The notes: generated by a model from the sequence alone, not told the origin. A stretch of 64,000 nucleotides of DNA from Phaeodactylum tricornutum CCAP 1055/1 (GCF_000150955.2 NC_011681.1:357501-421500), one strand, 5' to 3'; positions 26,988 to 37,750 are shown, counted from the stretch's first letter. Made by a program: numbers and translations.

Positions 26988-28535
26988 TTAATTATGCATA
27001 CGGTGGAATACAGTTTGCAGACGCATCAGTCCTGCCCCTGCTTCCCAACGCAGATCATAGCTTTCGACAGAAGGCGTTTGCTTGAGCCATTCAGGTACAA
27101 AATACTTTCTTGTGCTTTGACCCAACAATCCAATAAAAAGCATCTCTTGCGACGCGATCCATTTTGCGAGCTCTTCATGACTCTCCATTCCAGCCAAATC
27201 CGATGGTGTACATTTATCAGAATCCGGTCCAATTAGTTGTAAATCGATATCACATTCTGAATTTTGCATTTCCAGTAGTTTTTTGAAGAGATGTTCTACA
27301 AACCATTTTGACACATCTTCTCTACCACGCTGCGCTGCTTTGTGCAAAACTCCGTGTCCATTCGAGTTTACTTGAAACACTGAGCAACCAATTCGATCCA
27401 GCCACTCCATTACAGCGGAGTCAGCCGCACCTTGAGCCGCCCAGAGCGCAGCGTTACAGCCAAATGTATTCGAGCTCGTCACGTTACAGCCAGATGAATG
27501 CAGAAATTGCATCACGCATCGGTGAGCTTGCCACGATGCCCAACTGAAAGCCGTTGTTCCGTCTGTGGTGATAGCTTCCAAGTCTACGTTACAGGAGTTC
27601 ACGAGATAGCGACAAACTTCGACATGCCCTTTCCGAGCAGCCCAATGAAGCGCCGTACGTCCACCAAAGGAGCGCTTTGCCTTCTGTTTCCATGCAGGAT
27701 CACAACCACAGGTTTCAATCAGATAGCGCAGCATGTCCAAGTGACCACCACCGGCTGCCCAAAGCAAGACATTGGCACCGCGAGAATCTGCCGTGTGAAT
27801 CGGGTCGAAGCCATGCTCTACTAATTTTTGAAGGGACTCAAGATCTCCATGTTGAGCCAGTCGAAAAGGATCCTCATCCAAACTTGCTGTATTCGGAGTC
27901 TGTATTCCGATTTTCTTCGGCCGAATCAACAAATCTAGGTCACTCGTACTGTCCCCATAGACGACTATTGCGTTGACGTTTTGAACCATAACAGCAGCAT
28001 CCATGGCATCATGATGACCTACGCCGTGCTGCTGCTGACTATGCCACCACAGACCCTTTTCGCCCTTGCACCACTGTATACACTTTGGACATGGTAGCTT
28101 TCCTGACGCACGCAGCTGCTCGATTCGATCTCGAGTTGTGATACAGAGAAAACCCGATTCTGAAACCCGGCAATCCATTCCGTCCTCAATTTCGGAGCAA
28201 ATTAATTGTGCAAATTGTTTAGGCGAACGAATCGATCGTGACAAGCCAAAACTCGAAGTTATTTTCCATTCGCCGCACCTGTCTTTGTACCGATGATACA
28301 GAGCCGGAGCAACGCGCACCTCAATATTCCAAGGCTTTCCATTCATGAAATTAGCATCTGACTGCCTTGTCGTCCATGAGACGGCTTTCTGTGCGACCTG
28401 ATACAGCTGCTGGTGCCACTCCACCAGAAGGTGACGAGATGAGGCCAGATTGCCGTTTGGCTTATGGCAGAAGAGAAGTAGAGCATTGTAGGTAAGAAAC
28501 TTTACTCGGTCTAACGCCTTTTCGTCTCGTGTCAT
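26988..28535 (-). CDS. ankyrin-repeat protein with an N-terminal Cys/His module
   Basis: 515 residues. The middle and C-terminal part (about 240-450) holds at least five ankyrin repeats, for example DSRGANVLLWAAGGGHLDML, GRTALHWAARKGHVEVCRYL, GTTAFSWASWQAHRCVMQFL and GHGVLHKAAQRGREDVSKWF. Before them lies an unusual block, CPKCIQWCKGEKGLWWHSQQ, then QHGVGH, a CxxC...H...H arrangement that could bind zinc. The N-terminal ~150 residues (VKFLTYNALLLFCHKPNGNL, PWNIEVRVAPALYHRYKDRC) are unrecognised. Similar Cys-Trp-His plus ankyrin proteins seem a diatom speciality, from general impression only. Role unknown, probably a protein-protein adaptor. Confidence 0.78.
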   Translation of the reverse strand: MTRDEKALDRVKFLTYNALLLFCHKPNGNLASSRHLLVEWHQQLYQVAQKAVSWTTRQSDANFMNGKPWNIEVRVAPALYHRYKDRCGEWKITSSFGLSRSIRSPKQFAQLICSEIEDGMDCRVSESGFLCITTRDRIEQLRASGKLPCPKCIQWCKGEKGLWWHSQQQHGVGHHDAMDAAVMVQNVNAIVVYGDSTSDLDLLIRPKKIGIQTPNTASLDEDPFRLAQHGDLESLQKLVEHGFDPIHTADSRGANVLLWAAGGGHLDMLRYLIETCGCDPAWKQKAKRSFGGRTALHWAARKGHVEVCRYLVNSCNVDLEAITTDGTTAFSWASWQAHRCVMQFLHSSGCNVTSSNTFGCNAALWAAQGAADSAVMEWLDRIGCSVFQVNSNGHGVLHKAAQRGREDVSKWFVEHLFKKLLEMQNSECDIDLQLIGPDSDKCTPSDLAGMESHEELAKWIASQEMLFIGLLGQSTRKYFVPEWLKQTPSVESYDLRWEAGAGLMRLQTVFHRMHN

Positions 28536-28925
28536 GCCTCATCAAAAATGTCCAAAATTCCCAGCTGATCTTAGCGATTTTCACGAAACAAACGATTCTT
28601 TGCGATATGATTCACAGTCAGTGATTTTTGCCGACGATGGTTTCATCTCGGTGATTGCGGAAGTAACAAAAGGGAGAAACCACAGGCACCCGCTTCATGT
28701 CAAAATGAGCCGAAACGTGTTATGACCTGGGGCTAGGTTTTGTATTTTTATCTTCACTTTAGGTGTCGGCATGACATCGGCATTTTGAAAAACGATTATT
28801 CGCTTATCGACTCATTCCGATTTTGAAATTTTTCTTTATGCGTTGTGTCACGGTGTTTCGGACGTTGACATTGGCCGGCTTGCAATCGTTTTTGTCGAAA
28901 ATTCGAGGACTCCACTAACTCAACC
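28536..28925. other. divergent promoter region, 390 bases
   Basis: Between the ankyrin gene (minus) and the armadillo-like gene (plus). A 63-codon frame at 28534-28725 overlaps the ankyrin start and is not supported. No element recognised. Confidence 0.5.
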
Positions 28926-30542
28926 ATGGTGGCCAAGGCCATGCCCAAGTTACGTATGGACGGCTCTCCTTTAAAACGGCCACGATCCATTGATTTACCA
29001 AAGATCGATGTAAATGAAGCGATTGCACATCTGCAAAGGGCCTTGACGACAAAGCAACGCCTGATGGCCTTGCATCACGTTCAAAATCTGATCGAGGGCG
29101 ATCCGACGGCAATTTCTTGGATGGTAGATTCTGGTCTGATACGCATTCTGCAACTGCAGCTTAGTTATGCTCTTCAACGGCATGGATCAACAAGTCAAGA
29201 GCTCGGAACACTTTGTCAAGTTTTTGATCTTGCGCTCCGGACTTCGCCCGCTGGTTCGCTGGAGAGTGCTCTCGACAAAGAAGCAGGGCGATCCCTGGTA
29301 AACCTTGTTGCCGATGCTTTCCCATGGGGATTCCACCATGTCATCGTGTCAATTTTGCACACTATTTCGCAAACGAGCTCTGGAGCTTTTCTGATCCTTC
29401 ACTGCAGCAAAGCAATGCATTGTGTTACTGAACTTTTCCGATGCTGTCGTGCGTCATCCACCAGCAAAGAAGCTGTCTTCGAGGCCCTGGGATTGCTTAA
29501 GAACCTAACCTACTTTTCGGAAGAATCACGTAATATATTGCTTGACTTACCAGGAATCGTCGGGTCACTAGCGAACGTGGCTGTATTTGTTGATCAAAAG
29601 GGTCACGAGAGATTGTCAGCTATCTGGCGCAACCTCTCCGTATCAATGGAGACACGACGGCGTTTGGCGCAGGATCCTGATGTATTAAACGGCCTTCTAG
29701 AGCTGGCTGATTGTACCTGCTCTTACGCCCTACGAAATTTGCTAAACACAACAATCAGTCTTTCAATGGACCCAGAATCATGCGTGATACTTGTGTTGCA
29801 CGGAGACGGAATCTTTGTAAACGTCTTGCGGAGACTGCTAGTCACCGAGACAGATGCGCTCATTCGAAAGCGTGCAGCACGCGTCATTAAGCTTTGGGCT
29901 TCAAACGATTTTGTCGGTCCAATACTAGTCAAAGACAGAGCGTTGATGGACGTTCTGTCTCAGCAGGCTTTGCAAGACCAAAACGTAGATGTTCGCCACG
30001 AAGCAGCTGACGCATTCTGCCGGTGTTCTCAAAGAATCCAGTCACCAATGCCTCAGCACCAACTGGTGCTAGATGCGATCATGTTTCTGGCAGAGCAGTC
30101 AAGATTACCCGCTGAAGTGCTAGCACGAACTCTGAAAGCGCAAGCACTTCATCCCAGAAATCGCATTCCAATGGCTGAGCGCAATTCGCTACTTTCTGCA
30201 CTAGCTCGCATTGCTCAGCAAGAAGGTGTCCCCAATTCAGCTCGCGAAGATGCATGCTGTGCTTTGGCTTATCTGTCAGACGAAGCCGCCAACCTGCCAA
30301 AGCTATCAACCGCTGGTATCGTTGAAGCAGTCACGGTCAATGCGATTGGCGGTCGTGGCCTCAGAAGATCTTATGCAGTGCAAACTATTGTAAATCTCAC
30401 CAGTACAGCAGAGAATCTTCCCAAGCTAGCTACACATACAAATCTTCTTCAGGCTCTGATACAATTTGCGGCTACTTCAATAGAAGACCAACTCAAGTCT
30501 AAAGTGAAAAAAGTCATAATGATGCTCATTGCAGAGCTATAA
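28926..30542 (+). CDS. armadillo/HEAT-like repeat protein
   Basis: 538 residues. Almost the whole length is short amphipathic helices in repeats of ~40 residues: AVFEALGLLKNLTYFSEESR, ERLSAIWRNLSVSMETRRRL, ALIRKRAARVIKLWASNDF, DVRHEAADAFCRCSQ, AREDACCALAYLSDEAANLP and RRSYAVQTIVNLTSTAENLP. The recurring xAxxALxxLSxxxxN pattern is that of armadillo repeats, making a superhelical scaffold. The N-terminal ~30 residues are basic (KLRMDGSPLKRPRSIDLPK) and could be a nuclear signal. Such proteins serve as adaptors; I cannot name a partner. One exon; start in the context ACCATGG. Confidence 0.75.
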   Translation: MVAKAMPKLRMDGSPLKRPRSIDLPKIDVNEAIAHLQRALTTKQRLMALHHVQNLIEGDPTAISWMVDSGLIRILQLQLSYALQRHGSTSQELGTLCQVFDLALRTSPAGSLESALDKEAGRSLVNLVADAFPWGFHHVIVSILHTISQTSSGAFLILHCSKAMHCVTELFRCCRASSTSKEAVFEALGLLKNLTYFSEESRNILLDLPGIVGSLANVAVFVDQKGHERLSAIWRNLSVSMETRRRLAQDPDVLNGLLELADCTCSYALRNLLNTTISLSMDPESCVILVLHGDGIFVNVLRRLLVTETDALIRKRAARVIKLWASNDFVGPILVKDRALMDVLSQQALQDQNVDVRHEAADAFCRCSQRIQSPMPQHQLVLDAIMFLAEQSRLPAEVLARTLKAQALHPRNRIPMAERNSLLSALARIAQQEGVPNSAREDACCALAYLSDEAANLPKLSTAGIVEAVTVNAIGGRGLRRSYAVQTIVNLTSTAENLPKLATHTNLLQALIQFAATSIEDQLKSKVKKVIMMLIAEL

Positions 30543-30653
30543 TGGACATTTCCTTCTCTGTCAGTGCGCCAAGCCGTTTATTCCCAATACGCAGTTAGCG
30601 GTAGCAGTGGACTTGCCATGAATATTCGTCGGGAAAGCTTTAGCCGTAACCGA

Positions 30654-31387
30654 TTACAAATCGCAATCTGGGAAGAACGCTCCTTTGAATGCGCGGCGTT
30701 TGAAGCAGCTTGCTAGACAGGACTCTCTGTTGTGATGCATGTCGTAATCGATCGAGATGGCATCATCACCGTCAACATCGCACTTGGTCATCATCTTATC
30801 GACGCTTCCGAGAATCTGTAAGATTCCTCGAGCATACCTGTCGAACAATCATTCTGTTAGATACCAAACATGTATACTAGCCCGATCGAAAAGTCAACTA
30901 GCTACCTACCGGGCAGAGAATCGATGGCTCCTTGAAGCTCATCTCTATCCAATTTACCGTTTTTGTTATGATCAAGATGTTTTCCAGCGCATCGCATCAA
31001 GTGGTCACGGTCGGGACAGTTTGGATCACCCGCACCTAAGCTCTCTGGCTTCTCCGCCGATGCAGTGTTATCGCCCGCGGGACTGGCGGGGTTCTCCGAA
31101 ACGGCAGCATGTTGTGGGTTACCCTCGTCCGAGCCCGCGGATCCTTCCATTGATGCGATTGCTTCGGGACTCGCGCATTCCTCCGTCCCGGCAACACACT
31201 CTACTTCTTTCGTGACTTCCGGTTCGTTCGCCAAGCCGGTACCGTCGTCTCCGCCGTCTTCTGCATTGGCGCAAGTTTCCATGTCAACCCCACTACATCC
31301 AGGATCCTGGTCAGCCGCATCGATTGAAAAAATAGAAATGACAATGCATACCAGTGTTAACGCCCGAATGACATGATTAGATTTCAT
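30654..31387 (-). CDS. secreted or ER EF-hand protein (spliced)
   Basis: Inferred exons 31387-30906 and 30837-30654 with a 68-base intron (donor GTAGCT, acceptor ACAG), 221 residues. The splice restores frame between LDRDELQGAIDSLPGR and YARGILQILGSVDKMM, joining two EF-hands: DHNKNGKLDRDE (loop 1) and DVDGDDAISIDYDM (loop 2), both with Asp at the first position; loop 2 departs from the consensus at its last position. The signal peptide (SNHVIRALTLVCIVISIFSI) ends near IDAADQDPG. The central ~100 residues are acidic and Ala/Pro/Ser-rich (GTEECASPEAIASMEGSAGS). Probable calcium binding in the secretory pathway or outside the cell. An ATG at 31387 is chosen because it starts the signal peptide. 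Confidence 0.78.
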
Positions 31388-32203
31388 GCTAGCGATATGA
31401 AAATAGGTTGCAGTATAAGTGACAGACTGAGAGTGAATGTGCTTCTCGCGGATGCGCCAACGGAAGTGATGTCTCGGCTCTACACGTTTTCTCTCAGTCA
31501 TGCAGTTTTGTCGGATCAACGTAACATAAATCCAGGCACCTGGGTACACAACGAAAGCAGCCGCAATCACAGTTGCAGCGTTCTCTTGTTCACTGACAGT
31601 GAAGTAATATAATAACCCGGAGTTTTGCTATCTCAAAATCATCATCGCTCTTATTTCCGTTTTGATATTTGAACTCTGTTTTTACATTAATTTGGTACCT
31701 TCTTGACCCAAGATTAACAACATGTGCTATGGCTCTGTTTCCTCTGCAACAGAAACAGTTGTAACGATGATTAATCCACTGCCGTACACGCCGACTTCAA
31801 AGGTACTAAAATAGACGCAGTCTGAAAGGTCGGCGGCGAACCTAGTCCGGTCAACTGAGGAAAATAGAATGTTCGCACACGACAACTGAAAGGATGTGGT
31901 GTTGTCGCAATATACAGTAACCGAGCACATGTCTTCGAATTGAGTAATTGATCTTGCGCGTTCTTACCGTGTCAACGTCGACCGATTTTCATAAACCGGG
32001 AATTTTCGAGCCCGCCACATCGCGTTTTCGGCCTGATTTTATTTCGTACGATAAAACCCTTCCCGACCGAAGTATGTCACGAAGACTTCCAAAACAAAAG
32101 TGACTTCCTCCAATCATGATTGTGAAGAAAGAAGCAGAACGCAAACTTGACTAATCGAGGGGTGGTTGCGCGGGTGTTCCATTCGCACGTGAACTTTGCT
32201 GTC
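31388..32203. other. intergenic, about 0.8 kb
   Basis: Upstream of the EF-hand gene and downstream of the HSF gene. Holds the 15-base palindrome at 31589-31603. Short frames (31373-31612 plus, 31727-31930 minus) have no motif. Confidence 0.5.
31589..31603. repeat. perfect 15-base palindrome of a recurring gene-flank motif
   Basis: TTCACTGACAGTGAA, a perfect inverted repeat around a central A. Partial copies occur at 44953-44963 (CACTGACAGTG), 36168-36178 (ACTGACAGTGA), 34331-34340 (TTGACAGTGA) and 34261-34268, all between genes. It may be a binding site used repeatedly in this genome, or background. Confidence 0.4.
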
Positions 32204-33643
32204 TCAGAAATACCTCAACAAGGGCCCTGAGCTATCGGTCTCAGTCATTTGTTGTGGAGACGATTCAGCCGGTAGCTGCGATAGCAAAGAGTTGGCTGGA
32301 GCTGGGCTAATTGATGTAAGAGGCGCTTGCGATACTGGGACCATTTGTTGCCCGGCTGAAGTGACATTTGCAGTTATGCGTGAAAGATTCAAGAGGTATT
32401 GGTTTGTGGCTGTATCTTGGGGTAGATGGAAGAGTTGTCGTTGAGCCATATGCTGCGCAACTAACGCTTGAGCGATTGACAGGGCGTGTTGGATCATCCA
32501 CGGCTGTGGTTGGTTGACTTGAGGCGACAACGAGCCCAAAATTCCAGCGGCAAGGGCTTGATTCGCCTGAAAGGAAATGTCCGGAGAGATCGCTATTTCG
32601 CTTGGAAGTGGTAAACGATTTGATTGACTGAATGCCTGAATTGCAGCATGAAGCGTTGGAATCTGAAAAGCTTCCGTATATGATATCGCGAAAGGGTTCT
32701 GCAGTCCAACCGGGAGGCAGGTGTGGTTACTAGAGGCTGCATCTAGGCCTGTAGATTCTACGATTGATGATACCGGAGCTGTTCTTGTAGCATCTTCTGC
32801 CGGCTCGATTGTCTTCTTGGAACCCCTGTCGACGATCGATTGTGCAGCTTCTTCGCGCCGTGTCCCAGCAGCTGTCACACTTCGCATATTGGACAACAAA
32901 GCCTTCCTTTGTCGCTGAAAATTTTCGTTTCCAAAGTACTTTATGCTTGTGCTGACTGTTTCAGCATCCCCATCAATCGTCACCTGACGAAATCCCCATC
33001 GGTAAAGTTTTCTGGTGAAGCTTGAGTACTTTGCCTGTCGAAAAAACATTGGAAGCCACGCACTGACAAGGCCATCTTTATTGTAAATTCCAAAAGCTCG
33101 ACCATCGAGTACCCAGCCGATAGGCGCATCACTTTCTCGTTTCCCAGACTTTGCGTATTCCTGCTCAATATGCATCAACATCAACATCAGCTGTAAGAAA
33201 TGAAAAAGAATAGGCTAATGAGAAGATTGTCGCCAGTAACGCTTGACACTGCCAAATTAAAGTACCTTCTCTGGGAACGAAAGAGTCGCATTGTGTTCGT
33301 CGACATAGGCCGGAAGATCGATCGAATCAAGGGCATCGAAAGAATGGAAGCCCATCAAGAGCGGCTCACTCTCCGAGGCGCTAATGGCGGTATTTGGTAG
33401 TGACTGCACCCCGGCTTGGTCTGACGACTGGCTAGATGTCCGGGCAGCGCTCTTTCCCGAAAGACTTGCTGATACAGTGGCGGTGAGGGCTCTGCAATCC
33501 GCATCGTCCGTAGAGTTCCGCAAAAAGCGTTTGCTACGCAGCTCAACTAAAGAACCTGAGCTGGCAGAGTGACAGTCTTCCTGCTCCGGAGTGTCGCTAT
33601 TTGTTGTCCCGTTGTGCTGTGGACACCTTACGAGGCTTTCCAT
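32204..33643 (-). CDS. heat-shock-factor type transcription factor (HSF)
   Basis: Inferred exons 33643-33266 and 33190-32204 (donor GTACTT, acceptor TTACAG), 454 residues. The splice joins FPEK to LMLMLMHIEQEYAKS and so rebuilds the first helix of the HSF DNA-binding domain. The domain continues with IGWVLDGRAFGIYNKDGLVS, then LPMFFRQAKYSSFTRKLYRW and GFRQVT, which is the recognition-helix core of the family (compare SSFVRQLNxYGF). It lies in the middle (residues ~120-215), after a Ser-rich N-terminus. The C-terminal half is Gln/Ser/Pro-rich, activation-like. Diatoms have unusually many HSF genes, so this one need not act in heat stress. No leucine-zipper oligomerisation region is obvious right after the domain. 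Confidence 0.88.
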
Positions 33644-34466
33644 GGCGCCAACGAGACAGATTCTAGTTCTTTACTGATTCAGACGGATAAAAAGAGATGC
33701 CTTTGTCCCCAAAAGAGGAAGTTCGATGGAAATGGCAAGGTCCGGAGGGTCCTATTGAGCGCAAGGCTTTTTCAATGGAACCATATGTTCGCAAGGCATG
33801 GAAATGTACGCACAATCTATTGGCACGGTATCAATTCTCGTCTTTCACTCGCTCAAGTTCGTATTGCTGGCGACCCAGAACGAAGACGAACGAAGTTTCA
33901 ATGATATACAAAGACAGAAAATGTTGACTGAAATTTCCGAGCCGAATTAAATACAAAATCTCCATAGAACGAACGTCACTTCTACATTTATTGAAATACT
34001 GAATCCTTTCGTTTGGTTATTTATTCGTAGTTCTGTGTTTTCGCCTAATCGAGAATGACGTGTACCTTTTGGATGTCTTTTCGTATATTTGGGATTTTAA
34101 TTGAAAATACAAAGAAGCTTTAATTTCTGACGTCGCTTGTTGACCAAGTATGCGAATGTCTGACTGTTTAAGAAGGGGGTAGTGCGTCATCTTGCACAAA
34201 ACTTCACGACATGGTCAGGGAACAAATCAAGAAAAGGGGAACGCCTCCGAATGCCAAGATTGACAGTGGATAGAATCGTGGTCAAATGCTCCCTCCCGAC
34301 TCACTGTTAGCGTTGCTGAAAAGCCACCCATTGACAGTGAAAGCTCACAAGAGACGAGGCATGCATTCGGAGTAGGCGTCCGATAATGTCAAGAGATGTT
34401 CACGACGGGAAGTTGATGCGTTGCCGTTCACCAATTCAGATGCAAACCATCTCCCTACATCGACAA
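33644..34466. other. intergenic, about 0.8 kb, with an imperfect inverted repeat
   Basis: HSF 5' flank and AP endonuclease 3' flank. An inverted repeat pairs 34241-34254 with 34363-34379 (14 bases matching, with a 3-base insert in the second arm); the interior carries two TGACAGTG copies. A 76-codon plus-strand frame (33697-33927) has no motif and is not called. Confidence 0.45.
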
Positions 34467-36052
34467 TTAGGCTTTAATCTCCAACTCCAACACAACAGGA
34501 CAATGATCGCTTCCTTGCTGCAGAGGGAGTACATAGCTATCGCGTACTATCGTCTTGGACTCTTCGTCGAATAACGATGGATCACAAATGAAATAATCTA
34601 GTCTCAAGCCTTTGTTCGGTTCTCGGTTGCCTGCGCGCTGGCTCCAGTAAGAATAGTGTCCCTTGGCCGTTGGGTGCAAACGCCGAAAAGCGTCGATAAA
34701 CCCTGCGTTTAATTGTGCCTCAAATGAGGCCCTTTCCTCGGCTGTAACACCAGCTTGTTTCGCCAAGTGTTTGGCACCATCATTCCACACCTCCAGATTT
34801 GTATGCGCAACGTTCAAATCTCCCAACCACAAGACGGGAACGCCTCGATCTTTCTGCTTTTTTTGAATGAATGACAAAAAATCTTTGTCCCATTCCTCGG
34901 TGCGATAACTTAATCTTTCCAGCTTCTGTCCAGAGTTTGGCACGTAGACATTGCACATCGTAAACGACGGGAAATCAACGACCACTATTCGTCCTTCCGA
35001 GTCGTGCTTGTCAACATTCATCTGGAAAGAAACCCCTTCAGGCACTAAAAGATGCGGATCGATCGATAATTCTTCCGTTCCCTTAAGCGAATTTGATGAT
35101 GTCTCTCGCTCATCGTTTTTGCCGAAGTAGCTCCCCAAAGTCTTTTGTTTTTTTGCAACCTTGCTTCCTTTAATGAGCTGTCGCCTTTTGACAAAGACTG
35201 ATGTTCCAGAATACCCTTTTCTAGCAGTTGAACAGGAATAATATGAATCGAAGCCTTCTTTCTCCAGCAAATGGCCCCGGATCTTGAGCTTCGGGTCGTC
35301 CAGATGGGACTCTTGTAGCTTTGTCTCTTGTAAGCATAGAACGTCCACATTGTGTTCTCGGACGAAATCAGACAGGGCATGCGGGGAATTGCGCATGAGA
35401 GCGCGCAGACCGGCCACGTTCCACGAAGCAATTCTCATGGCTGCGAAAAGTGAGCAGAAGTGTAAGCATCTCGACGATCAAATACATCCAGATTCTCCGT
35501 AACCTAATGCCACGTACTGTAGGATCCGTTTTTGGCTGCCTGCTCGTCACTCCAAAGCCTAGGAATGTCATCGCGTTCAGTCAAGACTTGATGCGTTGGT
35601 GCCTTCTTTTTTGGACTGTTCTCTTTGGTAGTATCTTCGGGCAAGGTTCTCTTCGCTGACTTTTTCAGCGGCGCTTCGGATGTTTTCTGGGAGTCAATGC
35701 TCGCTGCGGAGGGCGGCGTCTTGGTGCTACCGCGGGTAACCCGATCGTGTTTGTTCGGAGTTCCCGAAGCTGCATCCGGCTCCTTCTTTGAGCTGCGGGG
35801 AGCCATACGGAGAGCGGTAGTTACGTATAACCTACGGTACGATGTCGGACGTATGCGATAGGGCGCAGCCGAAAGTGGTGGACAGAGTGCGATGGTGCCT
35901 CGCGAGAAAAGGGCAAAGGTATTCAAGGAGAATGCCGATAGGCCGACCCAACCGCAGGATTTCTTCCCTCGAAAAGACTGACGGAAATGTCCCAACTGAA
36001 TGCAGGATTTCATGCAGTAGTGAATGGGACAGAGGAGAGTCAAATTTTTCAA
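34467..36052 (-). CDS. AP endonuclease / exonuclease III family DNA-repair enzyme
   Basis: Inferred exons 36052 (or 35806)-35518 and 35440-34467, with a 77-base intron (donor GTACGT, acceptor CGCAG). The join reads GSY|TMRIASWNVAGLRAL, which matches the start of the ExoIII/APE1 fold. Catalytic motifs: Asn in SWNVAGL, the metal Glu in LCLQETKLQ, MCNVYVPNSGQ, LWLGDLNVAHT and the C-terminal SDHCPVVLELE. Role: incision at abasic sites in base-excision repair. The N-terminal extension is Lys/Pro-rich with nuclear-type patches (KKSAKRTLPEDTTKENSPKK). The longest frame starts at 36052 and adds an Arg/Ser/Ala-rich leader (YRIRPTSYRRLYVTTALRM) that looks organellar; ATG 35806 would give a nuclear form. 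Both starts may be used. Confidence 0.9.
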
Positions 36053-36430
36053 AGCAACTCGACAGGCAATGCGCGTTGCGTATGACGGAGACCAATTCTA
36101 CGTGAAGCCCGCTGATTTGGCTGCGCTCTCATTAATATTTACAGTAAACTCTACAAATAGATGCTCTACTGACAGTGAGAGGGTGGGGGGACGTTGATCC
36201 TTCGTTGTCGTCAACGTGGAGAAATGCGGGTATTTCTGTCCCTATGTCGGAGCACTTGCTCTGCACGCGCGTTTTCATTTCATGACTGGCTTTTCACAAG
36301 ACTTGATTTTACAGGGGGAACGCCTTGTTCCGTGTTCCATTCGTCTCGCTTTCTCGTTCCGTTTGGTTCGGCTCCGTGAATCACCATGTTTTTCTCTGCA
36401 TTACCATCGTGTGTTTTCTGAAGGCACGCC
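36053..36430. other. divergent promoter region, 378 bases
   Basis: Between the AP endonuclease and the sirtuin gene. It holds ACTGACAGTGA at 36168-36178, one of the recurring gene-flank motifs. Otherwise nothing recognised. Confidence 0.5.
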
Positions 36431-37612
36431 ATGATGAAGGCTCGGAGCCGGCTGACGGCTTCCGTCTCGGTCACTGCAGCTGTTAGTTTCGTCTCTTTTC
36501 AACAAACAAGGGCAATGGTCAGTCTACACGGCAATCAAGCCTTGACGACATCGTTTCGTATGCGCCATACGGATCGTCTACACGCCGTCACGGCTCGGCC
36601 ACCCGATCCGAATTCTCTACTTTCCGCAACGGACCAACAAGAGTGTATTGATACGCTGCTCGCCTGGTTTGCCGGTAAATCGCAAATACTGTGTCTGACG
36701 GGAGCGGGCTTGTCTACGGAGTCTGGAATTCCAGACTATCGGGGTAACAATGGAAGCTATCATCGTGGACATAAACCGATGGTGCACGATCAATTTATGA
36801 AATCGGAATGTCAACGCAAGCGATACTGGGGTCGCGGTATGGTGGGGTGGAAATCTTTCGATGAGACGGCGCCAAATGCCGGGCACGTGGCGCTAACCGA
36901 GTTGGAACGTCTGGGACGAATCGGCGTCGCTTTCGAAGACAATCGCGCGTTTTACGAGGGTCACGACGATGACTTGGAATGGACGTTTCGTTCTGGTCAC
37001 CGAAAATTATCACTCATTACCCAAAACGTGGATACCCTGCACCGCCGAGCTGGAACCAAGCACTTGATTGAGCTCCATGGACGCACCGATCAGCTGGAAT
37101 GCATGCAATGTGGTACAAAAAGAGACCGCAATAGCTTTCATGCCGAATTAGAAGGTCTTAATACGGATTGGCTAAATAGGGCATTGGCTACAACGGACAA
37201 TGACGATATGCGACCAGATGGAGATGCAGCTGTAGGGATGGAAGATTTCGAGTCCGTACAGGTTCCGCCCTGTCAGTCTTGCGGAGGCTTCATGAAGCCC
37301 AGCGTGGTTTTCTTTGGTGACACAGTACCAAGGAATCGTGTCGCACAATGCCAAACCGCAGTGGAAAAAGCAGATGGATTGCTCGTCGTTGGATCATCTT
37401 TGGCGGTCCATTCGGCTTTTCGCCATGTAAGAGCAGCATCAAAATTGGGTGTACCGATTGCCATTTTAAATGTCGGTGGAACGCGTGCGGAAGCCGAGGG
37501 TTTGGATGTCCTGAAAATCGAGGCACCAACAGGGCAGACCTTGGAAGGAGTAGCGAAGGTATTCCAACCGTCGTCTGGCGGACAAAGACACGTAAGCACC
37601 GACTCGTTATGA
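36431..37612 (+). CDS. sirtuin, SIRT4-like (class II) NAD+-dependent deacylase
   Basis: 393 residues. NAD-binding and catalytic motifs of the Sir2 family are complete: LTGAGLSTESGIPDYRG (89-105), LITQNVDTLHRRAG (195-208), catalytic His216 in IELHGRTD, and zinc pairs CMQC (224-227) and CQSC (281-284), with VVFFGDTVPRNR and LLVVGSSLAVHSA following. The sequence GIPDYRGNNGSY and the insert between the zinc pairs fit class II (SIRT4). The N-terminus (MMKARSRLTASVSVTAAVSF) is basic and hydroxylated, as in mitochondrial leaders; animal SIRT4 is mitochondrial and acts as a lipoamidase, deacylase or ADP-ribosyltransferase. The substrate here is unknown. Confidence 0.9.
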   Translation: MMKARSRLTASVSVTAAVSFVSFQQTRAMVSLHGNQALTTSFRMRHTDRLHAVTARPPDPNSLLSATDQQECIDTLLAWFAGKSQILCLTGAGLSTESGIPDYRGNNGSYHRGHKPMVHDQFMKSECQRKRYWGRGMVGWKSFDETAPNAGHVALTELERLGRIGVAFEDNRAFYEGHDDDLEWTFRSGHRKLSLITQNVDTLHRRAGTKHLIELHGRTDQLECMQCGTKRDRNSFHAELEGLNTDWLNRALATTDNDDMRPDGDAAVGMEDFESVQVPPCQSCGGFMKPSVVFFGDTVPRNRVAQCQTAVEKADGLLVVGSSLAVHSAFRHVRAASKLGVPIAILNVGGTRAEAEGLDVLKIEAPTGQTLEGVAKVFQPSSGGQRHVSTDSL

Positions 37613-37750
37613 GGATTTGGACCGCTGCAAGCATTCTTTCTCAGCAAAACACATACTGCTCGCGCAACAATGAGAAAATAGAAATGCTAGTTGATCTGTA
37701 GCATTCGCAATTTATTATATCTCTTGTCCACTGCTTTAAGAATCTTTTTT

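Noticed and set aside
33697-33927. 76-codon plus-strand frame upstream of HSF
   Set aside because: No motif, atypical composition and location in the HSF promoter.
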